A stretch of 64,000 bases of DNA, taken from the NCBI RefSeq assembly GCF_900109465.1, contig NZ_FOAZ01000015.1, forward strand, positions 62,001 through 126,000. Reading direction: 5' to 3'. The stretch is from Streptacidiphilus jiangxiensis (GTDB lineage Bacteria > Actinomycetota > Actinomycetes > Streptomycetales > Streptomycetaceae). Below the pieces are notes generated by a model. The model ran no database searches. It saw only the letters and a program-made list of their open reading frames with translations, and was not told where the DNA came from. A program made the translations under genes and the position numbers. Below are positions 1 to 8,437 of this stretch, one piece after another; position 1 is the first letter of the stretch; each line of letters opens with the position of its first letter.

Positions 1-1137
1 GTCGACGGCGAAGAGTTGCTGCTCCGCGTGGTCGAAGGCCAACTTCACCGCGCCGATGGCGATCGCCGCGTCGCCCAGCGCGGCGAGCTGGACCTCCGGG
101 GGGCGCAGGCACAGCCGACCCAGCTGCTTGCGCAGCGGTTCCACGACGCCGTCCAACCCGCTGGCCCAACCGCCGATGACGACGATCTGCGGGTCGATCG
201 CCAGGACCAGCGCAGCGACGTCGCGGACCAGGCGGGCGACGAAGCGGTCGCGGACGTCCATCGCGACATGGTCACCCTGTTGCGCGCGGCGTAGGACCCG
301 GGCGACCGCGGCCTCGTCCAGGGGGTCGCGCAGCGCGCTCTCCGTCGTGGACAGGAGGCGGGAGGGCTCGTCCTCCTGGCCGAGGAGGTGTAGGGAGCCG
401 ATCTCGCCGGCCGCGCCGCCGAACCCGCGGTGCAGGCGGCCGCCGATCAGGGAGCCGGCGCCGGGGCTGAGGCCTGCCAGGACGAAGACCACGTCGCCCC
501 TGCCGATCGCCGCGCCCTTCCAGTGCTCGCCGATCGCCGCCAGGTTCGCGTCGTTCTCGACCAGCACCGGGCAGCGGAACGAGCGCCGCAGCCGGTTGGC
601 CAGGTCGAGCCCGGTCCAGCCGGGCAGGGCCGTGCCGAGCTGGACCACGCCCTCGGCGTCCACGACGCCGGGCGTGCCGACGCCGACCGCCCACAGTGAC
701 TCGCGGGAGATCCCGCCGCGCCTCAGCAGCTCCGCGACGGTCGCGCGGACCAGGGCGAGCCGTTCGTCCGCCTCGGTGGTCTCGTCGATGGGGCGGCCGT
801 AGGCGCCCAGCGTGCGGCCGCGCAGGTCGGAGACGATCGCGCGGGCGCCGTGCGTGCCGATCTCGACGCCGAGCAGGTGGCCCGCCTCGGCGCGGAAGCG
901 GAAGTGCCGGGCCGGACGGCCACGCTGCCGTACGCCCTCGTCGGCGGGCTCGACCTCGGCGACCAGACCGGACTCGATCAGGCCTTCGATCACGCCCTCG
1001 ACGGTGGGACGGGACAGCCCGGTCTCGCCCACCAGCTGGGTGAGCGTCAGGACCGCACCGTCGCGGAGAGCACGCAGCGTCACCGCGGAGTTGATCCGCC
1101 GCAGCAGTGAGGAATCACCACCGATGAGCTGGGCCAC
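1..1137 (-). CDS. ROK-family transcriptional repressor (partial, C-terminus off window)
   Basis: Runs off the left edge with 379 codons visible. The GTG start at 1137 has a GGAAGG ribosome site about 9 bases upstream. An N-terminal winged helix-turn-helix (roughly residues 15-75, with TLTQLVGETGLSRPTVEG) precedes a sugar-kinase-like ROK fold marked by LLGVEIGTHGAR, VGVGTPGVVD and LHRGFGGAAGEIG. Family members repress sugar-uptake or catabolic operons and respond to sugars. The cysteine zinc cluster usual after the GEIG segment is not visible here, so zinc binding is doubtful. The target and ligand cannot be read from this window. Confidence 0.88.
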   Translation of the reverse strand, partial: MAQLIGGDSSLLRRINSAVTLRALRDGAVLTLTQLVGETGLSRPTVEGVIEGLIESGLVAEVEPADEGVRQRGRPARHFRFRAEAGHLLGVEIGTHGARAIVSDLRGRTLGAYGRPIDETTEADERLALVRATVAELLRRGGISRESLWAVGVGTPGVVDAEGVVQLGTALPGWTGLDLANRLRRSFRCPVLVENDANLAAIGEHWKGAAIGRGDVVFVLAGLSPGAGSLIGGRLHRGFGGAAGEIGSLHLLGQEDEPSRLLSTTESALRDPLDEAAVARVLRRAQQGDHVAMDVRDRFVARLVRDVAALVLAIDPQIVVIGGWASGLDGVVEPLRKQLGRLCLRPPEVQLAALGDAAIAIGAVKLAFDHAEQQLFAVD

Positions 1138-1282
1138 GCTCCGTCCTTCCGTGCTTCCCGAATCCGTTCGACTCGATGGTCGACCCAAAGCCGGATGGTA
1201 GCCGGGCCGAGGAGGCGTCGGCGAGCGTCATCGCAGCTCAGTCGGGGCTTCGGTATCAAACGGCAACACTTGCGGCCCCTGC

Positions 1283-2452
1283 TCACAACAGTGCGTACTG
1301 GCCTTCGGGGCCTTCCTCCAGTCGGTCCAGGACGGATGCCGGGCGTCGGGCCGCCGGCGGGACCGGGAGGATCGCGGCCTCCCGCAGGTCCGCGCGGGTG
1401 AACCAGGGCCCTCCGTCGGCCGCGAGGGCGCGCTGCGCCGGGAGCAGTTCCGCCAGCCGGGCCAGTGTCGTGGTCAGCTCCACCAGCTCCGTCGTCGCCC
1501 GCTGTGGCCACGCCGTCAGGCCGAGTGCGGCGAGGGTGCCGCTGGGCGCGCCGCGGAACGCGCTGCGGTCGGCGAACCACTCGCGCAGCGTGGTCTCCGC
1601 GGCCCAGGTCTGCGGCGGCACGGGTGCGAGGCGGCCCTCACCGAGGATCAGCGTCTCCTCGTCGGCGTCGTAGCCGAGGTCCTCCGGCTGCCGATCGACG
1701 GGCTGACGAACGAACGTCCTCCGGCCGTCGGGCAGTCGCAGTCCGCCGCCCTGGGCGAAGGTGTGCAGCTCGATCACGCGACGGCCCAGCGCGACCCCCT
1801 CCGCCCAGGTCGCGGCGGAACGCGGCAGCGGCACGGCGTCGCGCGCGGCGCCGGGGTGGGCGGAGACGGCGGCGATCCAGGCCAGGACGGACTCGGCGGT
1901 GACGGGCGCGGCGTAGGCGCGCCGCAGGTGGCGCAGCAGCCCCGGCACGAGATTGGGTTCCTTGCCGTCAGGCCGCCGGTGCAGCGGGTGGACGCGCACA
2001 CGCGGGTCGACGGGCAGCTCGGCGCTGACGCTCGGCGGGGCGGGCTCGGGATGCACCAGCAGGTACCGCTGGTGCGGGCCGTCCGCGCGCCACAGCTCCG
2101 GTCGGGCCTGGTCGAGCAGCCGGTGGTCGGCGAGCAGCCAGGCCCGGTCGAACGGGCGGGTGCGCACGCGGACGAGCGGCGGTTGCCCGCCCGGCTCCCG
2201 GGACAGCCTTCGGGTGCTCGTCCGCTGGCCGGGCAGGCCCGGCACGGCGGAGTCGAGCGTCCGCGCCCGCGACGGCTCGAAGAGCGCGGAGCGCTCGTCC
2301 GCCGGGGCGGCGACGAGCCTGCGCCACCGCTCTTCCAGCACCTCAGGGTCGGCGGAGACGACCCACGGCCGCCCGGTCCTGATCCCCCGCACCGACCAGG
2401 GCAGCAGCTCCCCGACGCGCGCCGGCGTCTGCTCCCCTCCCGTATCGGTCAC
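1283..2452 (-). CDS. Orphan type ISP restriction/modification-like specificity domain protein
   Basis: A 389-residue soluble protein. Segments such as VRTRPFDRAWLLADHRLLDQ and RPELW followed by QRYLL resemble the C-terminal DNA-specificity domain of single-polypeptide type ISP restriction enzymes (LlaBIII/LlaGI type). No methyltransferase motifs (FxGxG, NPPY), helicase motifs or nuclease motifs are visible, so it is a specificity-like domain standing alone. Actinomycete homologues are often annotated as type ISP enzymes, but activity is unproven. GTG at 2452 lies 6 bases after a -10-like TAGCAT (2464-2459, minus strand), which suggests a leaderless mRNA. The family call rests on remembered similarity. 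Confidence 0.6.
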   Translation of the reverse strand: MTDTGGEQTPARVGELLPWSVRGIRTGRPWVVSADPEVLEERWRRLVAAPADERSALFEPSRARTLDSAVPGLPGQRTSTRRLSREPGGQPPLVRVRTRPFDRAWLLADHRLLDQARPELWRADGPHQRYLLVHPEPAPPSVSAELPVDPRVRVHPLHRRPDGKEPNLVPGLLRHLRRAYAAPVTAESVLAWIAAVSAHPGAARDAVPLPRSAATWAEGVALGRRVIELHTFAQGGGLRLPDGRRTFVRQPVDRQPEDLGYDADEETLILGEGRLAPVPPQTWAAETTLREWFADRSAFRGAPSGTLAALGLTAWPQRATTELVELTTTLARLAELLPAQRALAADGGPWFTRADLREAAILPVPPAARRPASVLDRLEEGPEGQYALL

Positions 2453-2484
2453 GAAGACATGCTAAAGGGATCGTTGCAGTCACC

Positions 2485-2540
2485 TCAGGGGCGCGAGGAA
2501 CTGCGCGAGAAACCACCTCGCGCCCCTGGGGGTGGTGCGG
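2485..2540. repeat. Dispersed palindromic repeat copy 1, terminator-like hairpin
   Basis: Arms CAGGGGCGCGAGG (2486-2498) and its exact reverse complement (2516-2528) form a 13-bp stem with a 17-base loop containing AACTGCGCGAGAAACC. It lies 12 bases beyond the TAG stop of the methyltransferase gene. This is the shortest of five related copies; the others are at about 15150, 25850, 45840 and 54865. Confidence 0.85.
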
Positions 2541-3311
2541 CTACTTCACCGCGGTTATCAGCAGGAAGGGGGCGGCGGTCCGCTCCTTGATCCAGGCCCG
2601 CCCCGCGAAGAGTTCCGGGTCGGCGAGGTCCACCGCGTCCGCGTGGACGGGGGCCAGTTCGCGGACGGGGCCCTCGAAGCCTGCCTTCGTCAGCGCGGTG
2701 CGGTACGTCTCGCGGGTCCAGTAGCGGTTCGTGATGGTCGTCCAGGTGCCGTCGGTGCGCTGGACGTGCACCGGCATCAGCTCGCCCGCCCGGTACGCGG
2801 CGCCCGCGTCCCCGCGGCGGAAGCCCTCGAACTCCGCGCCGGAGGCGTGGTCGGGGTTGGGGACCAGGATGGTGAACCGGCCGCCCGGGCGGACCACGCG
2901 GGCGACCTCGGTGATCAGGTCGCGGATCGTGGACTCGTCGTCGACGCAGGTGAACAGGAAGCAGGCCATTGCCGCGTCCATCGAGCCGTCGGCGAGGAAC
3001 GGCAGGCCGTCCTCGCTGTGGCGGTAGTCGATGCGCGGGTGGGGGGCGTCGGCGCGGGCGAAGTCGATCATTGCGGCGGAGGAGTCGACGGCGGTGATGA
3101 CCGCGTCGGATCTCTCCGCCAGCCAGCGGGTGACGTCGCCGGGGCCGCAGCCGAGATCCAGCAGGCGCGTCGCCCGGCCCTCGGTCAGGCCCAGGGCCAG
3201 GGGGAGGAAGGAGTACCCGAGCAGCCAGGACGCGGAGTCGTCCCAGCGGCGGTAGTCGTCCGCCGTGTCGGGGGCCTGGTAGGAGATGATCTCTGCGGTT
3301 TCGGCGGTCAC
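2541..3311 (-). CDS. Class I SAM-dependent methyltransferase
   Basis: A 256-residue Rossmann methyltransferase. Motif I is LLDLGCGPGDVTRWLA (about residues 49-64), the motif II acidic segment is ITAVDSSAAMI, and a post-core VARVVRPGGRFTIL gives the typical late strand. The substrate is unknown; the C-terminal half resembles small-molecule methyltransferases. GTG at 3311 has AGGAG 8 bases upstream. The neighbouring GNAT is divergent across a 208-bp spacer that contains a 15-bp perfect palindrome, so both genes may share a regulator encoded elsewhere. Confidence 0.88.
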   Translation of the reverse strand: MTAETAEIISYQAPDTADDYRRWDDSASWLLGYSFLPLALGLTEGRATRLLDLGCGPGDVTRWLAERSDAVITAVDSSAAMIDFARADAPHPRIDYRHSEDGLPFLADGSMDAAMACFLFTCVDDESTIRDLITEVARVVRPGGRFTILVPNPDHASGAEFEGFRRGDAGAAYRAGELMPVHVQRTDGTWTTITNRYWTRETYRTALTKAGFEGPVRELAPVHADAVDLADPELFAGRAWIKERTAAPFLLITAVK

Positions 3312-3383
3312 GCCGCGCTCCTGTCGACGATGGCCCCCGTGATCCAGAACTGACGCGCAGAGTGTAGTGATCTTGTTCGGCTT

Positions 3384-3398
3384 CGGGAACGGTTCCCG
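3384..3398. promoter_or_regulatory. Perfect 15-bp palindrome, candidate operator
   Basis: CGGGAACGGTTCCCG has 7-bp arms around a central G in the divergent gap between the methyltransferase and the GNAT gene (3312-3519). It looks like a dimeric repressor site. No regulator gene is adjacent. Confidence 0.45.
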
Positions 3399-3519
3399 GT
3401 CTCATTCCTGCAACATCCGTCACACCGTCAACGAGGGTTTGCCGGGCTGTAGTTCGCCTGTCGTCTCGACCGGCGGAATCCGCGGCGCGGCCAGGCGCCG
3501 CGCTGCTTGGCTGGACGGC

Positions 3520-3942
3520 ATGGAGAACCTGCGCACACGGACCGCGCTGCCGTCCGACGTCCACGCCGTCCTCGCCTTCTGGAAGGAGGCGGCCGAGGGG
3601 ACGAGCATCAGCGACGACGTGGCCGGGGTGACCCGGCTGATCGAGCGCGACGGGGAGGCGCTGATCCTGGCCGAGCGGGACGGGCGGCTCGTCGGGACGG
3701 TCATCGCGGGCTGGGACGGCTGGCGTGCCAGCCTCTACCGGCTGGCCGTGCACCCGGACCAGCGCCGTCAGGGAGTCTCCCGGGTGCTGCTGGACGCCGC
3801 CCACGCCCGTTTCCTCGCCGCAGGCGGGCGTCGCGCGGACGCGATGGTGCTGGTCGAGAACGAGACCGGCCAGGCCGCGTGGGCGGCCGCCGGGTACGAG
3901 CGCGAGGAGCACTGGCGGCGCTGGGTCAGGCCGCTGGCCTGA
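3520..3942 (+). CDS. GNAT-family N-acetyltransferase
   Basis: 140 residues from ATG 3520. The acetyl-CoA pyrophosphate-binding motif A is HPDQRRQGVSRVLLDAAHAR (about residues 78-97). The C-terminal ENETGQAAWAAAGYEREEHW is typical of motif B. The protein is a single GNAT domain without signal peptide and is probably cytosolic, acetylating a small molecule or protein amine; the substrate is unknown. The longer reading frame starting at 3367 runs through the upstream palindrome region, so I prefer the internal ATG, which gives the family length. Confidence 0.82.
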   Translation: MENLRTRTALPSDVHAVLAFWKEAAEGTSISDDVAGVTRLIERDGEALILAERDGRLVGTVIAGWDGWRASLYRLAVHPDQRRQGVSRVLLDAAHARFLAAGGRRADAMVLVENETGQAAWAAAGYEREEHWRRWVRPLA

Positions 3943-3950
3943 GGTCCCAA

Positions 3951-3973
3951 TTGTCAGTCCCCGGGCGTACGGT
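3951..3973 (+). promoter_or_regulatory. PafBC/RecA-NDp-type promoter
   Basis: TTGTCAGTC, exactly 8 bases, then TACGGT. This matches the LexA-independent mycobacterial DNA-damage motif tTGTCRgtg-N8-TAnnnT at all but one position. The ATG at 3981 follows the -10 box by 7 bases, so transcription probably starts at or next to the start codon. Confidence 0.6.
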
Positions 3974-3980
3974 CGAGGGC

Positions 3981-4286
3981 ATGGTGGCTCAACTACCGCA
4001 CACCGAGACCGACACCGACACCGACGCCGGTGACGTCGCGGAGCTGCGCGCGATCGGCGGCGCGCTGCTGACGCGTCTTGCCGAGTTGCGTGAGCGCGAC
4101 GTGGGCGTGCCACCGGAGCTGTGGCAGGCCGCGGAGCGGTTCCAACCGCTGCTGGACGGTGTCGATCCTGCGCCGGGGGAGGGGGAGGAGCTCTGGGAGC
4201 TGGCCCTCACCCTGCCCCGGCTGCTCACGGCAGTGGAGTCACTCGTGGGCGATCGCGTCGAGCACGTCGAGGCGCGAGGCGCGTAG
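3981..4286 (+). CDS. Small hypothetical protein with a DNA-damage-type promoter
   Basis: 101 residues, acidic N-terminus with a short T-D repeat encoded by a cytosine-rich microsatellite, then a helical body ending in VESLVGDRVEHVEARGA. I recognise no domain. The gene is supported by its leaderless PafBC-type promoter immediately upstream. Its last 48 bases overlap the 3' end of the convergent ABC permease gene. If real, it may belong to the mitomycin-inducible regulon. Function unknown. Confidence 0.55.
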   Translation: MVAQLPHTETDTDTDAGDVAELRAIGGALLTRLAELRERDVGVPPELWQAAERFQPLLDGVDPAPGEGEELWELALTLPRLLTAVESLVGDRVEHVEARGA

Positions 4287-6809
4287 TGCGGGGCCGAGGG
4301 CGGCCAGCAGGCCGACCACCGCCGCGCCGACGACGACCGCGATGATCGTCGCCCAGGGGATGGCCAGCGCCTGCAGCCCCTTGGCGGCCAGCAGCCGTTG
4401 CGCCGTCAGCCCCCAGCCGAGGCCCAGCCCGAGGCCCAGTACGGCCCCGAACAGGGAGATCACCACGGCCTCCAGTCGGACCATGCGGCGCAACTGCGCC
4501 CGGCCCAGGCCGATCGCGCGCAGCAGCCCGATCTCGCGGGTCCGCTCGATCACCGACAGCGCCAGGGTGTTCACCACGCCCAGGATCGCGATGATGATGG
4601 CCAGCGCCAGCAGCCCGTAGACGAGGTTGAGCAGCAGGTCGATCTGCCCGCGGATCAACTTCTTGTAGTCCGTCTGGTCCCGCACCTGCACCTGCGGGTC
4701 CTTGGCCAGCGCGGTCGTCAGGGCGCTCTTGACCTGCGCCTTGTCGGCGCCCGGCGCGACGTTGACGAAGACGATGTCGTCGAGCGCGCCCGGCACGTAC
4801 TGCCGCAGCGTGGAGGTGGCGAGCACCGGCTCGTCGCCCAGCCCGCCCGGATTGGTGTCCGTGACGTCGATGCCGCCGACCGTCAGCGTGCCCGTCTGCC
4901 CGCTCTGGAACAGGATGTTGACGGGGCTGCCCAGGTGCAGGCCGTGGGCGTCGGCGTAGTTGGAGCCGATCATCACGTGGCCGGGCGCGGTGCCTGCCGC
5001 GACGGTGCCGGCGCGCATCTCGATGCGCACCACCTTCTCCAACCCAGGGCTGGTGCCGACCACGACGGTCTTCTGCTGCGTCCCGTCCGCCGCCACCAGC
5101 GCGCCGCGGGTGCCCTGGCCGCGCACCGCCAGGCCGACGCCCGGCGTGGCCTCGACCGTGTCGCCGACTTCGTTCGGGAACGGCAGACCGGTGCTGTTCT
5201 GCACGATCAGGTCCGCGCCGATGGTCTTGTCGATCTGCGCGTCGAAGGAGGCGGCGAGCGAGGAGCCGACGATCGAGAGCGACGCCACCAGGGCCAGCCC
5301 GATCATCAGCGCGGACGCGGTGGCGCTGGTGCGGCGCGGGTTGCGCAGCGCGTTGCGCTGGCTGAGCGTGCCGACCGGACCGAAGACGCGCGGGAACCAG
5401 CCGCCGATCGCCCGGATCACCGGCCGCGCGAGCAGCGGCCCGACGACGATCAGGCCCACGAGGCTCAGCAGCACCCCCGCGCCGAGCAGCAGGCCCGCCT
5501 GTCCGAGGTTCTTGTCGGTCGCCGCCCCGACCAGCGCGCCCGTGGCCACGGCCAGCACCACCAGGCCGACGACGGCCCGCACTCGCAGCGGTGCGCCGCG
5601 GCCCGGGGTGTCCGCCTCGCGCAGCGCCGCCATCGGCGAGATCCGCGACGCGCGACGCGCCGGCAGGTAGGCGGAGACGGTGGTGACGATGATGCCGACC
5701 GCGTAGGCGGCGACGATCGTCGGCCAGTGCACCGCCAGCTGGCTGCCCTTCAGCACCATGCCGCCCGCCGCGATCAGCTTGATCAGGCCCAGGGCGAGCG
5801 CGACCCCGAGCAGGAGCCCGAGCGTCGAACCGACCAGCCCGAGCAGCGCGGCCTCCACCAGCACCGACCGGTTCACCTGCTCCCGGCTGGCTCCCAGCGC
5901 CCGCATCAGCCCCAGCTCGCGGGTGCGCTGAGCCACCAGCATCGAGAAGGTGTTGAGGATCAGCGAGACACCGACCAGGACGGCGATGCCGGCGAAGCCG
6001 AGCAGCGCGTCCTTGATCACCGACAGGAAGGCGCCGAGCGTCTGCGCCGCGTCCTTGGCGGTCTGCTCGGCCGTCTTCACGTCATAGGCGCTGCCGACCA
6101 CAGGCGCGACGCGGTCACGCAGCTGCTCGTGGGTGACGCCCTTGTCGGCGGTCAGGTCGATGGAGGTGAACACGCCCGCGTGGCCGAGCAGCCGCGTCTG
6201 CGCCGTCGGGGTGTCCAGGAACACCAGCGTGGCACCGGGGTTGGTGGTGTTGAACGTCGCGATGCCGGTCAGCGTCACCGGGAACCCGCCCGTCGCGGCG
6301 ATGACGTGCAGTTGCTGCCCCAGCACCAGGTGGTGCTTGTGGACGGTGTCGGCGTCCACGACCACCTGGCCGTCGCCGTGCGGGGCGCTGCCGGAGGTGA
6401 GGTCGACCGGCGAGTTCGGCCGCAGGTCCCAGTTGATGCCGATGGTCGGGGCGCCGCCGATCGCGCCGATGCTCTTGTTGTTCGCATCGGTCAGCACGAT
6501 CCCGGCCAGCTGGACCCGCCCGACGACCGACGCGACGCCGGGGACCTGCCGCACCGTCGGTATCAGCGACTCCGGCACCGTCGGGACGGTGCCGGAGAAG
6601 TTCTGGTCGTTGCGCCCGGCGACGTCGTTGTGGGCGGTGACGCTGACGTCCGGCGAGGTCGAGCGGAAGAGCTCATCGAAGGTCGAGCCGATGGTGTCGG
6701 TGAACATCAGCGTCCCGGCGACGAACGCCACCGAGAGCAGCACGGCCAGCATCGACAGGGCGAGCCGGCCCTTGTGGGCGAGGAAGCTGCGGAAGGTCGC
6801 CTTCAACAT
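4239..6809 (-). CDS. ABC transporter permease, FtsX/MacB type
   Basis: 856 residues with one N-terminal membrane segment (about residues 15-38), a large extracytoplasmic domain, three helices near 270-390, four more near 405-495, a second extracytoplasmic domain and three C-terminal helices. This is the duplicated FtsX-domain layout of actinobacterial lipoprotein- or peptide-exporter permeases. Conserved tails such as RTRELGLMRALGASREQ and RTREIGLLRAIGLGRAQ mark the two FtsX repeats. It lies 18 bases downstream of its ATPase gene in the same operon. The substrate is unknown; such systems act in envelope stress, antimicrobial peptide export or lipoprotein release. Confidence 0.9.
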   Translation of the reverse strand: MLKATFRSFLAHKGRLALSMLAVLLSVAFVAGTLMFTDTIGSTFDELFRSTSPDVSVTAHNDVAGRNDQNFSGTVPTVPESLIPTVRQVPGVASVVGRVQLAGIVLTDANNKSIGAIGGAPTIGINWDLRPNSPVDLTSGSAPHGDGQVVVDADTVHKHHLVLGQQLHVIAATGGFPVTLTGIATFNTTNPGATLVFLDTPTAQTRLLGHAGVFTSIDLTADKGVTHEQLRDRVAPVVGSAYDVKTAEQTAKDAAQTLGAFLSVIKDALLGFAGIAVLVGVSLILNTFSMLVAQRTRELGLMRALGASREQVNRSVLVEAALLGLVGSTLGLLLGVALALGLIKLIAAGGMVLKGSQLAVHWPTIVAAYAVGIIVTTVSAYLPARRASRISPMAALREADTPGRGAPLRVRAVVGLVVLAVATGALVGAATDKNLGQAGLLLGAGVLLSLVGLIVVGPLLARPVIRAIGGWFPRVFGPVGTLSQRNALRNPRRTSATASALMIGLALVASLSIVGSSLAASFDAQIDKTIGADLIVQNSTGLPFPNEVGDTVEATPGVGLAVRGQGTRGALVAADGTQQKTVVVGTSPGLEKVVRIEMRAGTVAAGTAPGHVMIGSNYADAHGLHLGSPVNILFQSGQTGTLTVGGIDVTDTNPGGLGDEPVLATSTLRQYVPGALDDIVFVNVAPGADKAQVKSALTTALAKDPQVQVRDQTDYKKLIRGQIDLLLNLVYGLLALAIIIAILGVVNTLALSVIERTREIGLLRAIGLGRAQLRRMVRLEAVVISLFGAVLGLGLGLGWGLTAQRLLAAKGLQALAIPWATIIAVVVGAAVVGLLAALGPALRASRLDVLDAIAHE

Positions 6810-6827
6810 CGCGTGTCTCCCGGCCGC

Positions 6828-7604
6828 TCAGTCCGTGGTCGCCGTGGTCGGCTTCGCGCCGCGGGAGTCGAAGCGGCGCATCCGCTCCAGCACGGTGTCG
6901 GCGGTCGGCCCCATGAGCCGGTCCACGATCCGGCCGTCCGCGAGGAAGAGCACCAGATCGGCGAAGGAGGCGGCGTTCGGGTCGTGGGTGACCATCACCA
7001 CCGTCTGCCCCAACTCGTCCACGCTGCGCCGCAGGAAGCCCAGCACCTCCGCGCCGGAGCGCGAGTCCAGGTTGCCCGTCGGCTCGTCGGCGAAGATCAG
7101 CTGCGGCCGCGCGGCGAGGGCGCGCGCCACCGCGACGCGCTGCTGCTGCCCGCCGGACAGCTCGTGCGGTCGGTGCCGCAGCCGGTCCTGCAGCCCGAGC
7201 GTCTCCACGACCTGCGCGAGCCAGCCGGCGTCGGCCTTGCGCCCCGCGATGTCGCCGGGGAGCGTGATGTTCTCCTCGGCGGTCAGCGTCGGCAGCAGGT
7301 TGAACGCCTGGAACACGAACCCGATCCGGTCGCGGCGCAGTCGTGTCAGCTGCTTGTCGCCCAGGCGCGAAAGCTCCGTGTCCCCGACCCACACCTCCCC
7401 GCCGGTGGGCTTGTCCAGCCCCGCGAGGCAGTGCATCAGCGTCGACTTCCCCGACCCCGACGGCCCCATGATCGCGGTGAACCGCCCGGCGTCGATCTCG
7501 ACGTCGACACGGTCCAACGCGAGGACGGCGGTGTCACCGCTCCCGTACGCCTTGCTCAACCCGACCGCTCTCGCGGCGGGCGCGGATCTGTCCTGTGCTG
7601 CCAT
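6828..7604 (-). CDS. ABC transporter ATP-binding protein, MacB/LolD type
   Basis: 258 residues. Walker A is GPSGSGKSTLMHCLAG, the Q-loop region is FVFQAFNLLPTLTAEEN, the signature is LSGGQQQRVAVARAL, Walker B is LIFADEPTGNLDS and the switch histidine is in VTHDPNAA. The FQAFNLLPTLT stretch is typical of ATPases that pair with FtsX permeases, as here. ATG 7604 has GGGGGAG upstream. A -10-like TAGGCT sits on the minus strand near 7650. Confidence 0.93.
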   Translation of the reverse strand: MAAQDRSAPAARAVGLSKAYGSGDTAVLALDRVDVEIDAGRFTAIMGPSGSGKSTLMHCLAGLDKPTGGEVWVGDTELSRLGDKQLTRLRRDRIGFVFQAFNLLPTLTAEENITLPGDIAGRKADAGWLAQVVETLGLQDRLRHRPHELSGGQQQRVAVARALAARPQLIFADEPTGNLDSRSGAEVLGFLRRSVDELGQTVVMVTHDPNAASFADLVLFLADGRIVDRLMGPTADTVLERMRRFDSRGAKPTTATTD

Positions 7605-7705
7605 GTTCGGCTCCCCCGGCCGGCAGATGGAACTGCGTCCAGCACGAGCCTAGGCGGGTGCCCGGGCCACGGCATCCGCCGCACGACGGAGCGCGACCCT
7701 GAGCC

Positions 7706-7733
7706 CGACCCTGACGAGCGTCAGGCGGGGTCG
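7706..7733 (-). terminator. Hairpin overlapping a stop codon
   Basis: CGACCC-TGACG and CGTCA-GGC-GGGTCG pair around a two-base centre; the TGA stop of the gene ending at 7721 lies inside the stem. There is no T-run. It may reduce read-through from the unknown gene into the ABC operon. Confidence 0.35.
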
Positions 7734-8389
7734 CGGTCGGCGTAACCGGCCCAGTGCCGGATTCCCTCCGCGGGGTCGACCCGGGCGGTGTCGACCGCCC
7801 GCAGGTAGAGGTCGTGCAGCCGGACCGGGTACTGCTCCCGCACGGGCGGGATCATGTGCAGCACGTTGTACCGGACCGAGGGGTGGATGCTCTCGTCGAG
7901 GTAGACGCGAAGGGACTCCTCGAGCCACGCCTCGGTGGCCTCGTCGGCGTCGTCCAGGGCCGGGTCGCGAGGTGTGTCGGAGGAGTTCCCGCCCACCGGA
8001 ACGTGCGCCTGGTACCAGGCGCGGGTCGCGCCCGAACGCTGGGCGTCGGTGCCCGAGCGCAGGTACTCCACCAGCCGCTCCAACACGCGCCGGCGACCGA
8101 AGACGTGCACCGCGGGCACGACGAACCAGCCGCAGAAACTCGGGTCCGGATCGTGAACGCCTGCGGCCATGATCGGCTCGAAGAGTGCTTCGGGGAGGTG
8201 CGTCGCGTGCTTCAGCGTCTTTCTGATGCCGATGGCGAGGTGCCGCGCACGCTTTCGGTCCGGTGCGTCCGCGTCGACCTCCGGTGGTTCGATCCCCAGC
8301 AGGTGCGTCAGTTCCTGCGTGCACGCGAGGAAGGCGCGTGCGCGCGCGGCCCGTTCCGCCGCGATCGCCTCGTCCGACTGCTCCGTCAT
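7721..8389 (-). CDS. Conserved hypothetical protein, HEAT-repeat-like
   Basis: 222 residues, soluble and helix-rich, with no signal peptide. The middle, GRRRVLERLVEYLRSGTDAQ followed by SGATRAWYQA, has the spacing of HEAT-like helical pairs, and a second pair is seen near EATEAWLEESLRVYLDE. No catalytic motif is visible. It follows the same strand as the ABC exporter genes, separated by 116 bases and a hairpin, so it is probably a separate transcript. Function unknown. Confidence 0.65.
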   Translation of the reverse strand: MTEQSDEAIAAERAARARAFLACTQELTHLLGIEPPEVDADAPDRKRARHLAIGIRKTLKHATHLPEALFEPIMAAGVHDPDPSFCGWFVVPAVHVFGRRRVLERLVEYLRSGTDAQRSGATRAWYQAHVPVGGNSSDTPRDPALDDADEATEAWLEESLRVYLDESIHPSVRYNVLHMIPPVREQYPVRLHDLYLRAVDTARVDPAEGIRHWAGYADRDPA

Positions 8390-8437
8390 ACGGGCATTCT
8401 GGATCGTTCTCCCGCCGTGGCGGGCCGGATCGGGGGA

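Noticed and set aside
4003..4030. Short GACACC tandem repeat as a phase-variation tract
   Set aside because: Units are hexameric and in frame, so slippage would only change a T-D run.
4398..7745. A 1115-codon plus-strand frame antisense to the ABC permease and ATPase
   Set aside because: His/Gln/Arg-rich shadow sequence; the minus-strand genes are strongly conserved.
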